Positions 51,453-60,966 of a stretch of 64,000 bases of DNA are shown here, piece after piece; positions within the stretch are counted from its first letter, which is position 1; every line of letters begins with the position of its first letter. This DNA comes from Pseudomonas sp. ZH-FAD (GTDB taxonomy: Bacteria > Pseudomonadota > Gammaproteobacteria > Pseudomonadales > Pseudomonadaceae): NCBI RefSeq assembly GCF_002803095.1, contig NZ_PGLR01000014.1, positions 62,001 to 126,000 of the forward strand, read 5' to 3'. The translations under genes were made by a program, and so were the position numbers. The notes beneath the pieces were generated by a model that worked only from the letters and a program-made list of their open reading frames with translations, had not been told where the DNA came from and searched no databases.

Positions 51453-52931
51453 ATGGTTCCCGTAATTGCCCTGGTGGGCCGGCCGAACGTCGGCAAGTCC
51501 ACACTCTTCAACCGCCTGACCCGCAGCCGCGACGCCATCGTCGGCGACCTGTCCGGTCTGACCCGCGACCGCCAGTATGGCGAGGCGAAGTGGCAGGGGC
51601 GCACCTACATCGTGATCGACACCGGTGGTATTTCCGGTGACGAAGAAGGCATCGACGCGAAGATGGCCGAGCAGTCGCTGCAGGCTATCGAAGAGGCCGA
51701 TGCCGTGCTGTTCCTGGTGGACGCGCGCGCCGGCATGACCGCCTCCGACCAGATGATCGGCGAGCACCTGCGCCGTCGTAACAAGCAGAGCTTCCTGGTG
51801 GTGAACAAGGTCGACAACCTCGACGTCGACCTGGCTCGCGCCGAGTTCAGCCCCATGGGCCTGGGCGAGCCGCTGGCGATTGCCGGCGCCCACGGCCGTG
51901 GCATCACCCAGATGCTCGAAGTGGTGCTCGGCGCTTTCCCCAAGGACGCTGGTGAGCCGGAAGAGGGCGCCGAAGAAGAGGAAGAAGTGCTGGAAGGCCA
52001 GGAGGCCAAGCGCATTCCCGGCCCGAGCGAGAAGGACGGTATCAAGCTGGCCATCATCGGCCGCCCCAACGTGGGCAAGTCGACGCTGGTCAACCGCATG
52101 CTCGGTGAAGAGCGAGTCATCGTCTATGACCAGGCCGGCACCACGCGCGACAGCATCTACATCCCGTTCGAGCGTGACGACGAGAAGTACACCCTGATCG
52201 ACACCGCCGGCGTGCGCCGTCGCGGCAAGATCTTCGAGGCCGTGGAGAAGTTCTCCGTGGTCAAGACGCTGCAGGCCATTCAGGACTCCAACGTCGTGGT
52301 GTTCGTCATGGACGCCCGCGAAGGCGTGGTCGACCACGACCTCAACCTGCTTGGCTTCGTGCTGGAAAGCGGCCGCGCCCTGGTCATCGCCCTGAACAAG
52401 TGGGACGGCATGGACCAGGGCCAGAAGGATTACGTGAAGACCGAGCTGGAGCGCCGGCTGTTCTTCGTCGACTTCGCCGATATCCACTTCATCTCTGCCC
52501 TGCACGGTACTGGCGTCGGCCATCTGTACAAGTCGGTGCAGGCCTCGTTCAAGTCGGCCATCACCCGCTGGCCCACCAGCCGCCTGACGCAGATTCTCGA
52601 AGACGCCGTCAGCGACCACGCGCCGCCTCTGGTCAACGGTCGCCGCATCAAGCTGCGCTATGCCCACCTGGGCGGTGCCAACCCACCGCTGATCGTGATT
52701 CACGGTAACCAGGTCGACGCGGTGCCGCGTGCTTACTCCCGTTACCTGGAAAACACCTTCCGCCGTGTGCTGAAACTGGTCGGTACGCCGATCCGCATCG
52801 AGTACAAGGGCGGTGAGAACCCCTACGAGGGCAACAAGAACAAGCTCACCGACCGCCAGGTGAACAAGAAGCGCCGTCTGATGAGCCACCACAAGAAGGC
52901 CGAGAAGAAGCGCAAGGACAAGCGCAAGTAA
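51453..52931 (+). CDS. der: Der (EngA), double-domain ribosome-assembly GTPase
   Basis: The 492-residue protein has two tandem GTPase domains. Their G1 loops are GRPNVGKST near residues 9-17 and again near 207-215; DTGGI and DTAGVR are the G3 loops, NKVDN and NKWDG the G4 loops. A KH-like C-terminal domain and a basic tail ([25 protein letters not shown], many Lys) follow. It is needed for 50S subunit maturation. The frame is open 28 codons further up, but ATG at 51453 has GGAG upstream and matches family starts. Confidence 0.97.
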   Translation: MVPVIALVGRPNVGKSTLFNRLTRSRDAIVGDLSGLTRDRQYGEAKWQGRTYIVIDTGGISGDEEGIDAKMAEQSLQAIEEADAVLFLVDARAGMTASDQMIGEHLRRRNKQSFLVVNKVDNLDVDLARAEFSPMGLGEPLAIAGAHGRGITQMLEVVLGAFPKDAGEPEEGAEEEEEVLEGQEAKRIPGPSEKDGIKLAIIGRPNVGKSTLVNRMLGEERVIVYDQAGTTRDSIYIPFERDDEKYTLIDTAGVRRRGKIFEAVEKFSVVKTLQAIQDSNVVVFVMDAREGVVDHDLNLLGFVLESGRALVIALNKWDGMDQGQKDYVKTELERRLFFVDFADIHFISALHGTGVGHLYKSVQASFKSAITRWPTSRLTQILEDAVSDHAPPLVNGRRIKLRYAHLGGANPPLIVIHGNQVDAVPRAYSRYLENTFRRVLKLVGTPIRIEYKGGENPYEGNKNKLTDRQVNKKRRLMSHHKKAEKKRKDKRK

Positions 52932-52943
52932 GCTCTGCAGAAG

Positions 52944-52974
52944 CGTGCACGCCGGGGATCGCTCGGCATGCACG
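52944..52974. other. imperfect hairpin after der
   Basis: CGTGCACGCCG and CGGCATGCACG form an imperfect stem (one or two mismatches) around GGGATCGCT. There is no adjacent T-run, but CTCTTTTTC follows about 20 bases later. It may belong to the der 3' end. Low confidence. Confidence 0.35.
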
Positions 52975-53073
52975 GCATAAGCTTCCAGCTCTTTTTCATA
53001 AGCACTGCGGGTGCCGCCTATGGCGCCCTTCGGCTATCCTCGCGGCTTGCCTAGTTCTTCGTAGGAAGTCGCG

Positions 53074-54222
53074 ATGCTCGTCAGCAAACTGCCCAACGTC
53101 GGCACCACCATCTTCACGCGGATGTCCCAGCTCGCTCTGGAGACTGGCGCGATCAATCTGTCCCAGGGCTTCCCTGATTTCGATGGGCCGCAGGCGCTGC
53201 GCGAAGCCGTGGCGCGCCATGTCATGGAAGGGCGCAACCAGTATTCGCCGATGACCGGGCTGCCTAGTCTGCGTCAGCAGGTGGCGGCGAAGATCGCCCG
53301 CAGCTATGGCGTGCAGCGCGATGCTGACAGCGAGATCACCATTACCCCCGGTGCTACCGAGGCGATCTTTTGCGCGGTACAGGCGCTGATCCGTCCGGGT
53401 GATGAAGCCATCGTGCTCGACCCTTGTTACGACAGCTACGAGCCGTCGGTGGAGCTGGCCGGCGGTCGTTGCGTGCATGTGCCGCTGGCACTGCCGGATT
53501 TCGCCGTGGACTGGCAGCGCCTGAGTGATGCCATCAGCCCGCGCACCCGGCTGATCTTTCTCAACTCGCCGCACAACCCAAGCGGTGCGCTGCTGACCCG
53601 TGCCGACCTGGACAAGCTGGCGGAGCTGATTCGTGGCCGCGATATCCATGTGATCAGCGACGAGGTCTACGAGCATCTGATCTATGACGGCCAGCGTCAT
53701 GCCAGCGTGCTGGCCCACGAAGAGCTGTATCAGCGAGCCTTCGTGGTCAGCTCTTTCGGCAAGACCTATCACGTGACTGGCTGGAAGACTGGCTACGTGG
53801 TGGCGCCGCCGGCACTGACCGCGGAACTGCGCAAGATCCACCAGTACGTGAACTTCTGCGGTGTGACGCCGCTGCAGTTCGCACTGGCCGACTTCATGGC
53901 CGCGCACCCCGAGCATGTCGAGGAACTGCCGGCCTTCTACCAGGCCAAGCGCGACCTGTTCTGCGACCTGCTGGCTGGCTCGCGCTTCACCTTCACCCGC
54001 GCTCCGGGGACCTATTTCCAGTTGGCCGACTATTCGGCCATTCGCCCCGATCTGGACGACGTGGCCATGGCCGAGTGGCTGACGCGTGAGCACGGCGTGG
54101 CGGCGATCCCTGTGTCGGTGTTCTACCAATCGGCGCCCGAGGATATGCGCCTGGTGCGCTTCTGCTTCGCCAAGCGTGAAGAAACCCTGCGCCAGGCCGC
54201 CGAGAAGCTTAGTGCGGTGTGA
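53074..54222 (+). CDS. PLP-dependent methionine-type aminotransferase
   Basis: The 382-residue class I aminotransferase has the PLP lysine in SSFGKTYHVTGWKTGY (about residue 231), the cofactor-site LNSPHNPSGALLTRADL and DEVYEHLIYDGQRH, and the arginine of VRFCFAKREETL. It looks like the methionine aminotransferase YbdL/MtnE type. The omega-amidase-like nitrilase follows, a pairing seen for transamination linked to alpha-ketoglutaramate removal in methionine salvage. The specific substrate is inferred from this pairing. Confidence 0.85.
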   Translation: MLVSKLPNVGTTIFTRMSQLALETGAINLSQGFPDFDGPQALREAVARHVMEGRNQYSPMTGLPSLRQQVAAKIARSYGVQRDADSEITITPGATEAIFCAVQALIRPGDEAIVLDPCYDSYEPSVELAGGRCVHVPLALPDFAVDWQRLSDAISPRTRLIFLNSPHNPSGALLTRADLDKLAELIRGRDIHVISDEVYEHLIYDGQRHASVLAHEELYQRAFVVSSFGKTYHVTGWKTGYVVAPPALTAELRKIHQYVNFCGVTPLQFALADFMAAHPEHVEELPAFYQAKRDLFCDLLAGSRFTFTRAPGTYFQLADYSAIRPDLDDVAMAEWLTREHGVAAIPVSVFYQSAPEDMRLVRFCFAKREETLRQAAEKLSAV

Positions 54223-54224
54223 GG

Positions 54225-54277
54225 GTAGGGCGGGTGTAACCCGCCTGTAAGGAGTTGGCGGGTTTCACCCGCCCTAC
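54225..54277. repeat. GTAGGGCGGGTG palindrome
   Basis: GTAGGGCGGGTGTAACCCGCC at 54225 is mirrored by GGCGGGTTTCACCCGCCCTAC ending at 54277, around TGTAAGGAGTT. It is the second clear copy of the element at 21727, three bases beyond the aminotransferase stop. Confidence 0.85.
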
Positions 54278-54294
54278 GGCGAACGAGGTGCCCA

Positions 54295-55077
54295 ATGAGC
54301 GACAAACCCGATCTCGACCTGGCTCTGATCCAGACCACCCTGGCCTGGCATGATCCGGCGGCCAACCGTGAACACTTTCAGGCACTGCTGGAGCAGGCGC
54401 GCGGCGCTGATCTGGTGATCCTGCCGGAGATGTTCAGCACAGGTTTTTCCATGGAGTCAGCCGAGCTGGCCGAGCCCGAGGATGGCCCCAGCAGCGTCTG
54501 GCTGCGCGAGCAGGCGCAGCGTATTGATGCGGTGATCTGCGGCAGCCTGATCATCCAGGCGGCCGATGGCAGCTACCGCAATCGCCTGCTCTGGGCACGC
54601 CCGAACGGCTCGTTGGCGCATTACGACAAGCGCCACCTGTTTCGCATGGCCGGTGAGCACAAGCATTACAGCGCCGGTAGCGAGCAGGTCGTGCTGGAAC
54701 TCAAGGGCTGGCGCGTGCGCCCGCTGATTTGCTATGACCTGCGCTTCCCGGTCTGGAGTCGCGATGCGGGTGGCACCGATCTGCTGCTGTATACCGCCAA
54801 CTGGCCGGGGGCGCGTCGCCAGCACTGGAACCGCCTGCTGCCAGCGCGAGCCATCGAGAACCTGTGTTATGTCGCGGCTGTGAACCGCGTCGGCGAGGAC
54901 GGCAAGGGCCACGGATATACTGGCGATTCTCAGGTACTGGATTTCCAGGGCGAGACCCTGCTGGCGGCAGGCGATGGTGATGGTGTGTTCCGCGCCCGGC
55001 TGTCGAGCGAGGCACTGGCTGCCTACCGCGAGCGCTTCCCCGCACACCTGGATGCCGATGCCTTCACCTTGAACTGA
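54295..55077 (+). CDS. nitrilase-family omega-amidase-like hydrolase
   Basis: The 260-residue product has the Glu-Lys-Cys triad of nitrilase superfamily enzymes: LPEMFSTGF (E43), YDKRHLF (K near 109) and LICYDLRFP (C near 145). LPEMFSTGFSM is typical of YafV/Nit2 omega-amidases that hydrolyse alpha-ketoglutaramate. The adjacent aminotransferase strengthens this. A GAGGTGCCC ribosome-binding stretch lies before ATG. Confidence 0.87.
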   Translation: MSDKPDLDLALIQTTLAWHDPAANREHFQALLEQARGADLVILPEMFSTGFSMESAELAEPEDGPSSVWLREQAQRIDAVICGSLIIQAADGSYRNRLLWARPNGSLAHYDKRHLFRMAGEHKHYSAGSEQVVLELKGWRVRPLICYDLRFPVWSRDAGGTDLLLYTANWPGARRQHWNRLLPARAIENLCYVAAVNRVGEDGKGHGYTGDSQVLDFQGETLLAAGDGDGVFRARLSSEALAAYRERFPAHLDADAFTLN

Positions 55078-55088
55078 TCAGGAGCTAC

Positions 55089-55550
55089 ATGAACATGGAC
55101 GTACAGCAGAGCAATCCCTTCCAGCCTCCGCAGGCCGACCTGCAACAGGCCACCACCAATCAGTCGCCGCTCTACAGCGTCGCGGGTGTTGGCCTGGCGA
55201 CCTTCATCGGCACGCCGCTGGCTGGCGCCTGGCTGCTGGCGCATAACCTGCAACTGCTCGGCAAGGCGGATCGAGTGGCGATGGTCTGGGGCATTTCCGT
55301 CTTCCTGCTGGTGGTTACCTTGGTCCTGGCTTTCGTCTTGCCGGAGGAGGTGCCCGCCATGCCGTTCGCCATCGCACAGTTGATGGCGATGATCATGTTT
55401 GCCAAGAGCCTCATGGAAGCCGATCTCAAGCAGCATGCCGATGCCGGTGGTGCATTTCTGTCCAACTGGCGGGCGGCGGGTATCGGTCTGATGTTCACCC
55501 TCGGCCTGGCCGCGCTGATGTTCGCGGTGCTGATGATTTTCGATGTCTGA
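55089..55550 (+). CDS. small integral membrane protein, unknown function
   Basis: The 153-residue product begins with a polar stretch (MNMDVQQSNPFQPPQADLQQ) and then has four probable membrane helices (about residues 36-55, 62-83, 92-107 and 125-150). AGGAGCT lies before ATG, eleven bases after the nitrilase-like stop, so it may be co-transcribed. 'NPFQPPQADL' near the N-terminus occurs in many small membrane proteins of unknown role, probably as a targeting tail. Confidence 0.75.
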   Translation: MNMDVQQSNPFQPPQADLQQATTNQSPLYSVAGVGLATFIGTPLAGAWLLAHNLQLLGKADRVAMVWGISVFLLVVTLVLAFVLPEEVPAMPFAIAQLMAMIMFAKSLMEADLKQHADAGGAFLSNWRAAGIGLMFTLGLAALMFAVLMIFDV

Positions 55551-55800
55551 GCAATCCGTACCCTGAGCCTTCTTTAGGACATCCGCCTCTACAACGTTCT
55601 AGTCGCAGTGTCTTGAGTGCTACCAAGACCCATGGCTGCGGGGTCGATACCGGGTGAAGGTAATTCGCCAATAAATTCCAGACGGCCGCGTGCTTTGCTT
55701 CTAGCATTAGCGGCGCAGGGATGCGTCGATAGAAGTGGGTACAGGCTTGGTCCTGGTTGTTGTCGCTCCCTGCCCAACATGAACGCAAGGAGCGAAAGCA

Positions 55801-57513
55801 ATGCACAAGATACTCATGGCGCTGGGCACCTGCCTGGCGATGAGCCCGTTGATGGCCGCCACATACTGCGATAGTCGGGGTAATAGTGGCAGTGAATGGA
55901 TCGCCGGCGTCAGCGTCAATGGCGCGACCCAGAACTCCGGTAGCGATGGTGGCTACCTGAACGCCACCGGCAAACCGCCTTTCCAACTGACGGGCCAAGA
56001 TGACCGTCTCGAACTTCGTCCAGGCTTCCGTAACGCCCAGTACGTTGAGAACTGGGGTGCCTGGATCGACTTCAACCAGAACGGCAGTTTCGAGGCGAGC
56101 GAGAAGGTGATGGTCGCTCAGGGAAGCACCCTCGTCTCTGCCCCCATCACGGTCCCCTCCGGAGTCGCCGGCACAACCCGTATGCGGGTGCAAATGCGCT
56201 GGGGCGCTGCAGCCCAGCCCTGCGGAAGCTTCGGATATGGTGAAACCGAGGACTACCTAGTCAAGCTGCCGGACGGTTCTGCACAGTCGGCGTTTCCCTA
56301 CAGCCTCACTCTGGAGCCAGGTTTCTGGGTGTCCCGTAGCGGCGACCTGGGGGACAAGCTGACCCTGGTGGTCGAGCAGGACGGAAAACGTGTGCTCGGT
56401 CGCAACGCTGCCGGCCATCTACGTGACAGGTACTGGAACAACGTAACAGGCAATCGCTACCGAGTCTGGCTGGAAAGCTACATCGACGGTGGCTACAAGG
56501 TCGTTTCGAATATCGTGGCCTATCAGCCCGGTGTGACCGACCGCGTTCTGTTGAGCCGCGATGCCAACCAGGGCAGCATCAGTCCGTCGGCCGCCTTCCA
56601 GGGGAACTGGGTGATCGCTCGTCGGGGCGGAGAGATCTTGCGTCAGCCCGCCCAGGCTGGCGTGCCGCTGCAATTCGCCTTCACCTATGGCGAGCGCTAT
56701 CAGGTATGGGCTGAGGCCAGTGTGAACGGCAAGGACGAGGCGATCTCGGTTCCGCTCAGCTTTCGCGAAGGCTTTCCTTCTCGTTACATCGACCTGGAGG
56801 TCGAGGCGGACTTTCTGTTGCGCCACGATGGCCCTGTCGGCACCCCGTTGAGCTGGGTGATCCGTGAGGATGGTGTGGAGGTGCTGCGCCAGCCCACCGG
56901 CGGTGCTGCGCAACTGCGCTATCCGTTTCAGCAAGGCCGAACGTACAAGGCCTGGATAGAGCAGGCCGTTGGTGGCGAGTTGGTACAGGTCTCAGATGCC
57001 GAGTACTTTTCGCCGGGGCTCACGGACCTCTATCAGCTGACCATCGGTGACAATCGCCAGATCACTCGTAGCGGCAACCTCGGTGACGGCCTGACCTGGG
57101 TGATCGAGGAGGAGGGCGACGTCGTTCTGGAGCGTAATGCCGCGAACGAGCTGACCTATACCCACTATCGATTCGACCCCGCCAAAGGCTACCGCGTATG
57201 GCTGACTCGCTTCGAGAATGGCTACTACCAGCGTGTTTCCAACGTGGTGCGCTATGGTCGGGCTGCCGAGGACTATCTGCCGCTTTACCAACTGACGGTG
57301 GATGCCAACCAGATCCTGACGCGCTCTGCGGGGACGCACACCATGCTGACCTGGGTGATCGAACAGGACGGCAGCATCGTGCTGGAGCGCTTGGCGGAAA
57401 ACGAGCTGAGCTACCGCTACTATGCGTACAGTGCGAACAAGCGCTACCGCTCCTGGCTGAAGGCCTACATTGACGGGCGCTACCAACGTGTTTCGCCGGT
57501 GGTCAGCTACTGA
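55801..57513 (+). CDS. exported GEVED-domain protein with five tandem repeats
   Basis: The 570-residue product has a signal peptide to about residue 20. A GEVED-type domain (about 20-155) has calcium-site-like DFNQNGSFEASE and the hallmark GYGETEDY (145-152). It has three cysteines: one in the signal peptide (C11) and two in the GEVED domain (C23, C141), which may pair. Five repeats follow near residues 166-243, 247-323, 328-404, 409-486 and 494-570. The pattern is roughly 'L....R.G..G..L.WVI..DG..VLER.A...L.Y.....YR.WL....DG.Y..VSN.V.Y'. It is probably secreted and beta-rich. No catalytic motif, sortase signal or anchor is visible. Function unknown; adhesion or binding are guesses. Upstream 55551-55800 holds nothing else I recognise. 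Confidence 0.8.
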   Translation: MHKILMALGTCLAMSPLMAATYCDSRGNSGSEWIAGVSVNGATQNSGSDGGYLNATGKPPFQLTGQDDRLELRPGFRNAQYVENWGAWIDFNQNGSFEASEKVMVAQGSTLVSAPITVPSGVAGTTRMRVQMRWGAAAQPCGSFGYGETEDYLVKLPDGSAQSAFPYSLTLEPGFWVSRSGDLGDKLTLVVEQDGKRVLGRNAAGHLRDRYWNNVTGNRYRVWLESYIDGGYKVVSNIVAYQPGVTDRVLLSRDANQGSISPSAAFQGNWVIARRGGEILRQPAQAGVPLQFAFTYGERYQVWAEASVNGKDEAISVPLSFREGFPSRYIDLEVEADFLLRHDGPVGTPLSWVIREDGVEVLRQPTGGAAQLRYPFQQGRTYKAWIEQAVGGELVQVSDAEYFSPGLTDLYQLTIGDNRQITRSGNLGDGLTWVIEEEGDVVLERNAANELTYTHYRFDPAKGYRVWLTRFENGYYQRVSNVVRYGRAAEDYLPLYQLTVDANQILTRSAGTHTMLTWVIEQDGSIVLERLAENELSYRYYAYSANKRYRSWLKAYIDGRYQRVSPVVSY

Positions 57514-57535
57514 TCCGAGCTTTTCCTGAAACGAA

Positions 57536-57565
57536 GAACCCCGCCGATTGGCGGGGTTCTCTTTT
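57536..57565 (+). terminator. terminator of the GEVED repeat gene (faces leuA)
   Basis: GAACCCCGCC pairs with GGCGGGGTTC around GATT, followed by TCTTTTC. It lies 23 bases beyond the stop of the repeat gene and can end transcripts from leuA in the other direction too. Confidence 0.88.
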
Positions 57566-57579
57566 CAGCGTGGTTGCTT

Positions 57580-59256
57580 TCAGGCTGCTTCGGTCTTCAG
57601 TTCCGCCTGCTTGACGGCGCGGTTGAGTGCGCTGAACAGAGCGCGGAAGCTGGCGGTGGTGATGTTCTCGTCGATACCGATGCCGTGCAGCGGGCGCTGA
57701 CCGTCCAGACGGATCTCGATGTAAGAGGCTGCTTTGGCGCTGGCCCCCGCACCGATGGCGTGCTCGTGGTAATCCATGATTTCCACGGACACCGGCAAGC
57801 TCGACACGAGCGCTTCCAGCGGCCCCTTGCCTGAGCCCTTCCAGTGTTGCTCCTGGCCGTCTACCTGGATCTTCAGCTCGACACTGCTGTCGCCATTCTC
57901 TTCCTGCAGGCGATGACCTTTCAGGGTGTAGGGGCTGCGCGCTTGCAGGTACTCGGTTTCGAGCAACTGATGGATCTGCGCGGCAGTCATTTCCAGGCCG
58001 AGGCGATCGGTTTCACGCTGTACCACCTGGCTGAACTCGATCTGCATGCGCCGCGGCAGGCTGATGCCGTATTCCTGCTCGAGCAGGAAGGTGATGCCGC
58101 CCTTGCCCGACTGGCTGTTCACGCGGATCACCGCCTCGTAGTCGCGGCCGATATCGGCCGGGTCGATCGGCAGGTAGGGCACTTCCCAGAGAGCATCTTG
58201 CTTCTGCTGGGCGAACCCCTTGCGGATGGCGTCCTGGTGCGAGCCGGAGAAGGCGGTGTGCACCAGATCGCCGACGTACGGGTGGCGCGGGTGCACCGGA
58301 ATCTGGTTGCAGTCCTCGACCACCTTGCGCACGGCGTCGATGTCCGAGAAGTCCAGCTCAGGGTCTACGCCCTGGGTGTAGAGGTTCAGCGCCAGGGTCA
58401 CCAGGCAGACGTTGCCGGTGCGCTCGCCGTTGCCGAACAGGCAGCCTTCGACGCGGTCGGCGCCAGCCATGACGGCCAATTCCGAGGCCGCGACGCCGGT
58501 GCCACGGTCATTGTGGGTATGCACGCTGATCAGCACGCTGTCGCGGCGGTCGACGTGACGACCGAACCACTCGATCTGATCGGCGTAGTTGTTCGGCGTG
58601 GCGCACTCGATGGTGGCGGGCAGGTTGAGGATCAGCTTGTTAGCCGGGGTCGGCTGGAACACATCGATCACCGCGTTACACACCTCGACGGCAAAATCGA
58701 TCTCGGTGCTGCTGAACACTTCCGGCGAGTATTCGAAGCCCCACTGGGTTTCCGGCGCGGCATCGGCCAGGCGCTTGATGGTGGTGCCAGCGGCCACGGC
58801 GATGGCTTTGACGCCGGCCTTGTCCTGATTGAAGACGATCTTGCGGAAGCTCGGCGCGCAGGCGTTGTAATAGTGGACGATGGCCTTCTTGGCGCCTTTC
58901 AGCGACTCGAAGGTACGCTCGATAAGGTCGTCACGGGCCTGGGTCAGCACCTGGATGGTGACGTCGTCGGGGATGTGGCCGCCTTCGATCAGCTCGCGGA
59001 CGAAGTCGAAGTCGGTCTGCGAGGCGGACGGGAAGCCCACTTCGATTTCCTTCAGGCCCACTGCGACCAGGCACTTGAAGAAGCGCATCTTCTTCTCGGC
59101 ATCCATCGGCTCGATCAGCGACTGGTTACCGTCACGCAGGTCGGTCGACAGCCAGATCGGCGCCTTGTCGATGATCTTGTCCGGCCAGGTGCGGTCCGGA
59201 ATCTGGATCTGGGTGAAGGGACGGTATTTCTTCGACGGGTCTTTGAGCATGGTCAT
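57580..59256 (-). CDS. leuA: LeuA, 2-isopropylmalate synthase
   Basis: The 558-residue enzyme condenses acetyl-CoA with 2-ketoisovalerate, the first step to leucine. The TIM barrel carries [35 protein letters not shown] and [17 protein letters not shown]; a C-terminal allosteric leucine-binding domain follows from about residue 430. Start ATG at 59256 has AAGGA eight bases upstream. A leucine-rich leader peptide gene lies about 80 bases before it, pointing to attenuation. Confidence 0.97.
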   Translation of the reverse strand: MTMLKDPSKKYRPFTQIQIPDRTWPDKIIDKAPIWLSTDLRDGNQSLIEPMDAEKKMRFFKCLVAVGLKEIEVGFPSASQTDFDFVRELIEGGHIPDDVTIQVLTQARDDLIERTFESLKGAKKAIVHYYNACAPSFRKIVFNQDKAGVKAIAVAAGTTIKRLADAAPETQWGFEYSPEVFSSTEIDFAVEVCNAVIDVFQPTPANKLILNLPATIECATPNNYADQIEWFGRHVDRRDSVLISVHTHNDRGTGVAASELAVMAGADRVEGCLFGNGERTGNVCLVTLALNLYTQGVDPELDFSDIDAVRKVVEDCNQIPVHPRHPYVGDLVHTAFSGSHQDAIRKGFAQQKQDALWEVPYLPIDPADIGRDYEAVIRVNSQSGKGGITFLLEQEYGISLPRRMQIEFSQVVQRETDRLGLEMTAAQIHQLLETEYLQARSPYTLKGHRLQEENGDSSVELKIQVDGQEQHWKGSGKGPLEALVSSLPVSVEIMDYHEHAIGAGASAKAASYIEIRLDGQRPLHGIGIDENITTASFRALFSALNRAVKQAELKTEAA

Positions 59257-59264
59257 GGTGAAAA

Positions 59265-59284
59265 TCCTTGGGGCCAGACGCCTG
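59265..59284 (-). promoter_or_regulatory. hairpin immediately before the leuA ribosome-binding site
   Basis: On the minus strand CCAGACCAGGCGTCTGG folds into a six-pair stem with loop CAGGC, followed by CCCCAAGGA, where AAGGA is the leuA Shine-Dalgarno. There is no T-run, so if it is regulatory it would act on translation, or through an alternative fold, and not as an ordinary terminator. Confidence 0.45.
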
Positions 59285-59335
59285 GTCTGGGAAAACGAAT
59301 AGGGCGGTCGACAATGGCCGGATGGCCGCAGAGAT

Positions 59336-59413
59336 TCAGCCTCGCAGTCGCGGGCTGACCAGGCGTAGGCAGCGATGTTGCCGTAGCAGAATGAGGGTAT
59401 GTGCAGTGTTCAT
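59336..59413 (-). CDS. leuA leader peptide (attenuator-like)
   Basis: This 25-codon frame, [25 protein letters not shown] with stop TGA at 59338-59336, is too short to be found by length alone. It has AGGG eight bases before ATG. Six of 25 residues are leucine, two of them encoded by CTA, a codon very rare in Pseudomonas genes; the arrangement is that of a starvation-sensing leader like leuL. The frame stays open upstream, but that part has no ribosome-binding site. A CCAGAC/GTCTGG stem lies between it and leuA. Confidence 0.65.
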   Translation of the reverse strand: MNTAHTLILLRQHRCLRLVSPRLRG

Positions 59414-59553
59414 GCAGCCAACCCTAGTGATCTTGATGAAGGCTGGCAAGCATTGCGTGAAAATTGGTAGAAACGATCTTCTGCTGCTTTGTAGCGACGT
59501 TTTATGGCGCGACAAGCCGATTGTTTGAAGGAACATTGCGGGGGCTTTTGGCA
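59414..59553. other. leuA leader promoter region
   Basis: This stretch must hold the minus-strand promoter for the leader and leuA. A candidate is TTGTCG and TACAAA, 16 bases apart, near 59485-59512. No other gene is seen. Confidence 0.35.
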
Positions 59554-59585
59554 AGTCAAAGGCCGGGTATGCCCGGCCTTTGACT
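59554..59585 (-). terminator. hairpin after the MscS-type channel gene
   Basis: AGTCAAAGGCCGGGC and GCCCGGCCTTTGACT form a long stem around a short TAC loop. On the minus strand the 3' arm ends CCTTTGACTTGCC, a weak T stretch, so it is a terminator-like stem of only moderate strength. It ends seven bases from the channel stop. Confidence 0.6.
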
Positions 59586-59591
59586 CATGCA

Positions 59592-60848
59592 TCAGCCTGG
59601 TTGCTGAGGCATCAGGTTCGGGCGCAGCTCGCGCATGTCCGCACCGCTCGGATGCTGGAACACGCGCAGGCCGAACTCGGGGAGGATGGCCAGCAGGTGG
59701 TCGAAGATGTCCGACTGGATACCTTCATAGGCATTCCAGGCGATGGTGTTGGTGAAACAGTAGATTTCCAGCGGCAGGCCGTCGGCAGTCGGACTGAGCT
59801 GGCGCACCAGCAGGGTCATGTTCTGATGGATGTTCGGGTTGTGCCGCAAGTAGTGCTCGACGTAGGCACGGAAGCTGCCGATGTTGGTGATGCGCCGGGT
59901 GTTCACCGCTTCCTTGCCGTGCTCGGCCAGCTTGGTGTTCCAGTCCTGCAGTTCCTGGTCCTTGCGATCGAGGTACTCATCCAGAAGCATGAAGCGGCGT
60001 AGCCGGGCGATCTCCTCGTCGCTGAGGAAATGTACGCTGGTCTGATCGAGAAACAGCGCACGTTTGATCCGACGCCCACCCGACTCCTGCATGCCGCGCC
60101 AGTTCTTGAACGGGTCGGTGATGAAGCGCTTGGTCGGGATGGTGGTGATGGTCTTGTCCCAGTTCTGCACCTTGACCGTGTGCAGGGCGATATCGATCAC
60201 GTCGCCGTCAGCGTTCAGCTGTGGCATTTCCACCCAGTCACCGACGCGGATGATGTCGCTGGAGGAAATCTGCACGCTGGCCACCAGCGACAGCAGGGTG
60301 TCCTGGAAGATCAACATCAGCACGGCGGCCATGGCGCCGAGGCCGGACAGCAGGATCAGCGGCGAGCGGTCGATCAGCGCCGCTACCATCAGGATTGCGG
60401 CGATGGCGAAGATGGCGATCTTGATCACCTGCAAGTAGCCCTTGATCGGCTTCAGGTGCGCGTTGGGGCGACGCTGGTAGAGGGTGTTGAGGATATCCAG
60501 CAGCGCGCCAATGGCCATGGCGATGGTCAGCACCACGAAGGCGCCGCAGACGTTGCGCGTCACTTCCACCACGGCAGCGGGCATGCCCGGCACCAAAACC
60601 ACCCCGCTGGAAAGCACCAGCGCCGGCACGATGTTGGACAGGCGCTTGATGATGCCGCTTTCCTTGATCTGGCCATGGCGGCCCAGGGCGGTCGCGCCGA
60701 CCAGGCGGTAGATGGCGCGGACCAGGATGCGTTTGACCACCCAGTTCGACAGCCAGGCGGCGACGATCAGGGCGAGGGTAGCGGTGAGGGTGAGCAGTTC
60801 TGGCTGAGTGTTCAGCCAGTCCATCCAGGTGTTGAGCTCATTCGGCAT
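59592..60848 (-). CDS. MscS-family mechanosensitive channel (YbdG/MscM-like)
   Basis: The 418-residue product starts at ATG 60848 (MPNELNTWMDWLNTQPE), with GGAG six bases upstream. It has five membrane helices. The MscS pore-helix/beta-domain segment is LLSGLGAMAAVLMLIFQDTLLSLVASVQISSSDIIRVGDWVEM, followed by DVIDIALHTVKVQNWDKTITTIPTKRF, the beta domain with the conserved W/D residues. The C-terminal cytoplasmic region is long, as in YbdG. The frame is open 87 codons upstream, overlapping the M23 gene, and was rejected. Confidence 0.9.
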   Translation of the reverse strand: MPNELNTWMDWLNTQPELLTLTATLALIVAAWLSNWVVKRILVRAIYRLVGATALGRHGQIKESGIIKRLSNIVPALVLSSGVVLVPGMPAAVVEVTRNVCGAFVVLTIAMAIGALLDILNTLYQRRPNAHLKPIKGYLQVIKIAIFAIAAILMVAALIDRSPLILLSGLGAMAAVLMLIFQDTLLSLVASVQISSSDIIRVGDWVEMPQLNADGDVIDIALHTVKVQNWDKTITTIPTKRFITDPFKNWRGMQESGGRRIKRALFLDQTSVHFLSDEEIARLRRFMLLDEYLDRKDQELQDWNTKLAEHGKEAVNTRRITNIGSFRAYVEHYLRHNPNIHQNMTLLVRQLSPTADGLPLEIYCFTNTIAWNAYEGIQSDIFDHLLAILPEFGLRVFQHPSGADMRELRPNLMPQQPG

Positions 60849-60966
60849 TTCCGGCTCCGAAGCAGGCAGGAGGAAAGGCCGGCGCTCGGCGGCCAGCCTT
60901 CTGAGCCGCGGTACCCTAGCAAAAAATGTGTCATTAACCCAAACGGCGTGTTGCCGGCTGCGTTTT

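Noticed and set aside
59414..59554. Upstream extension of the leuA leader frame to 72 codons
   Set aside because: The extra part lacks a ribosome-binding site and would place the start upstream of the likely promoter.
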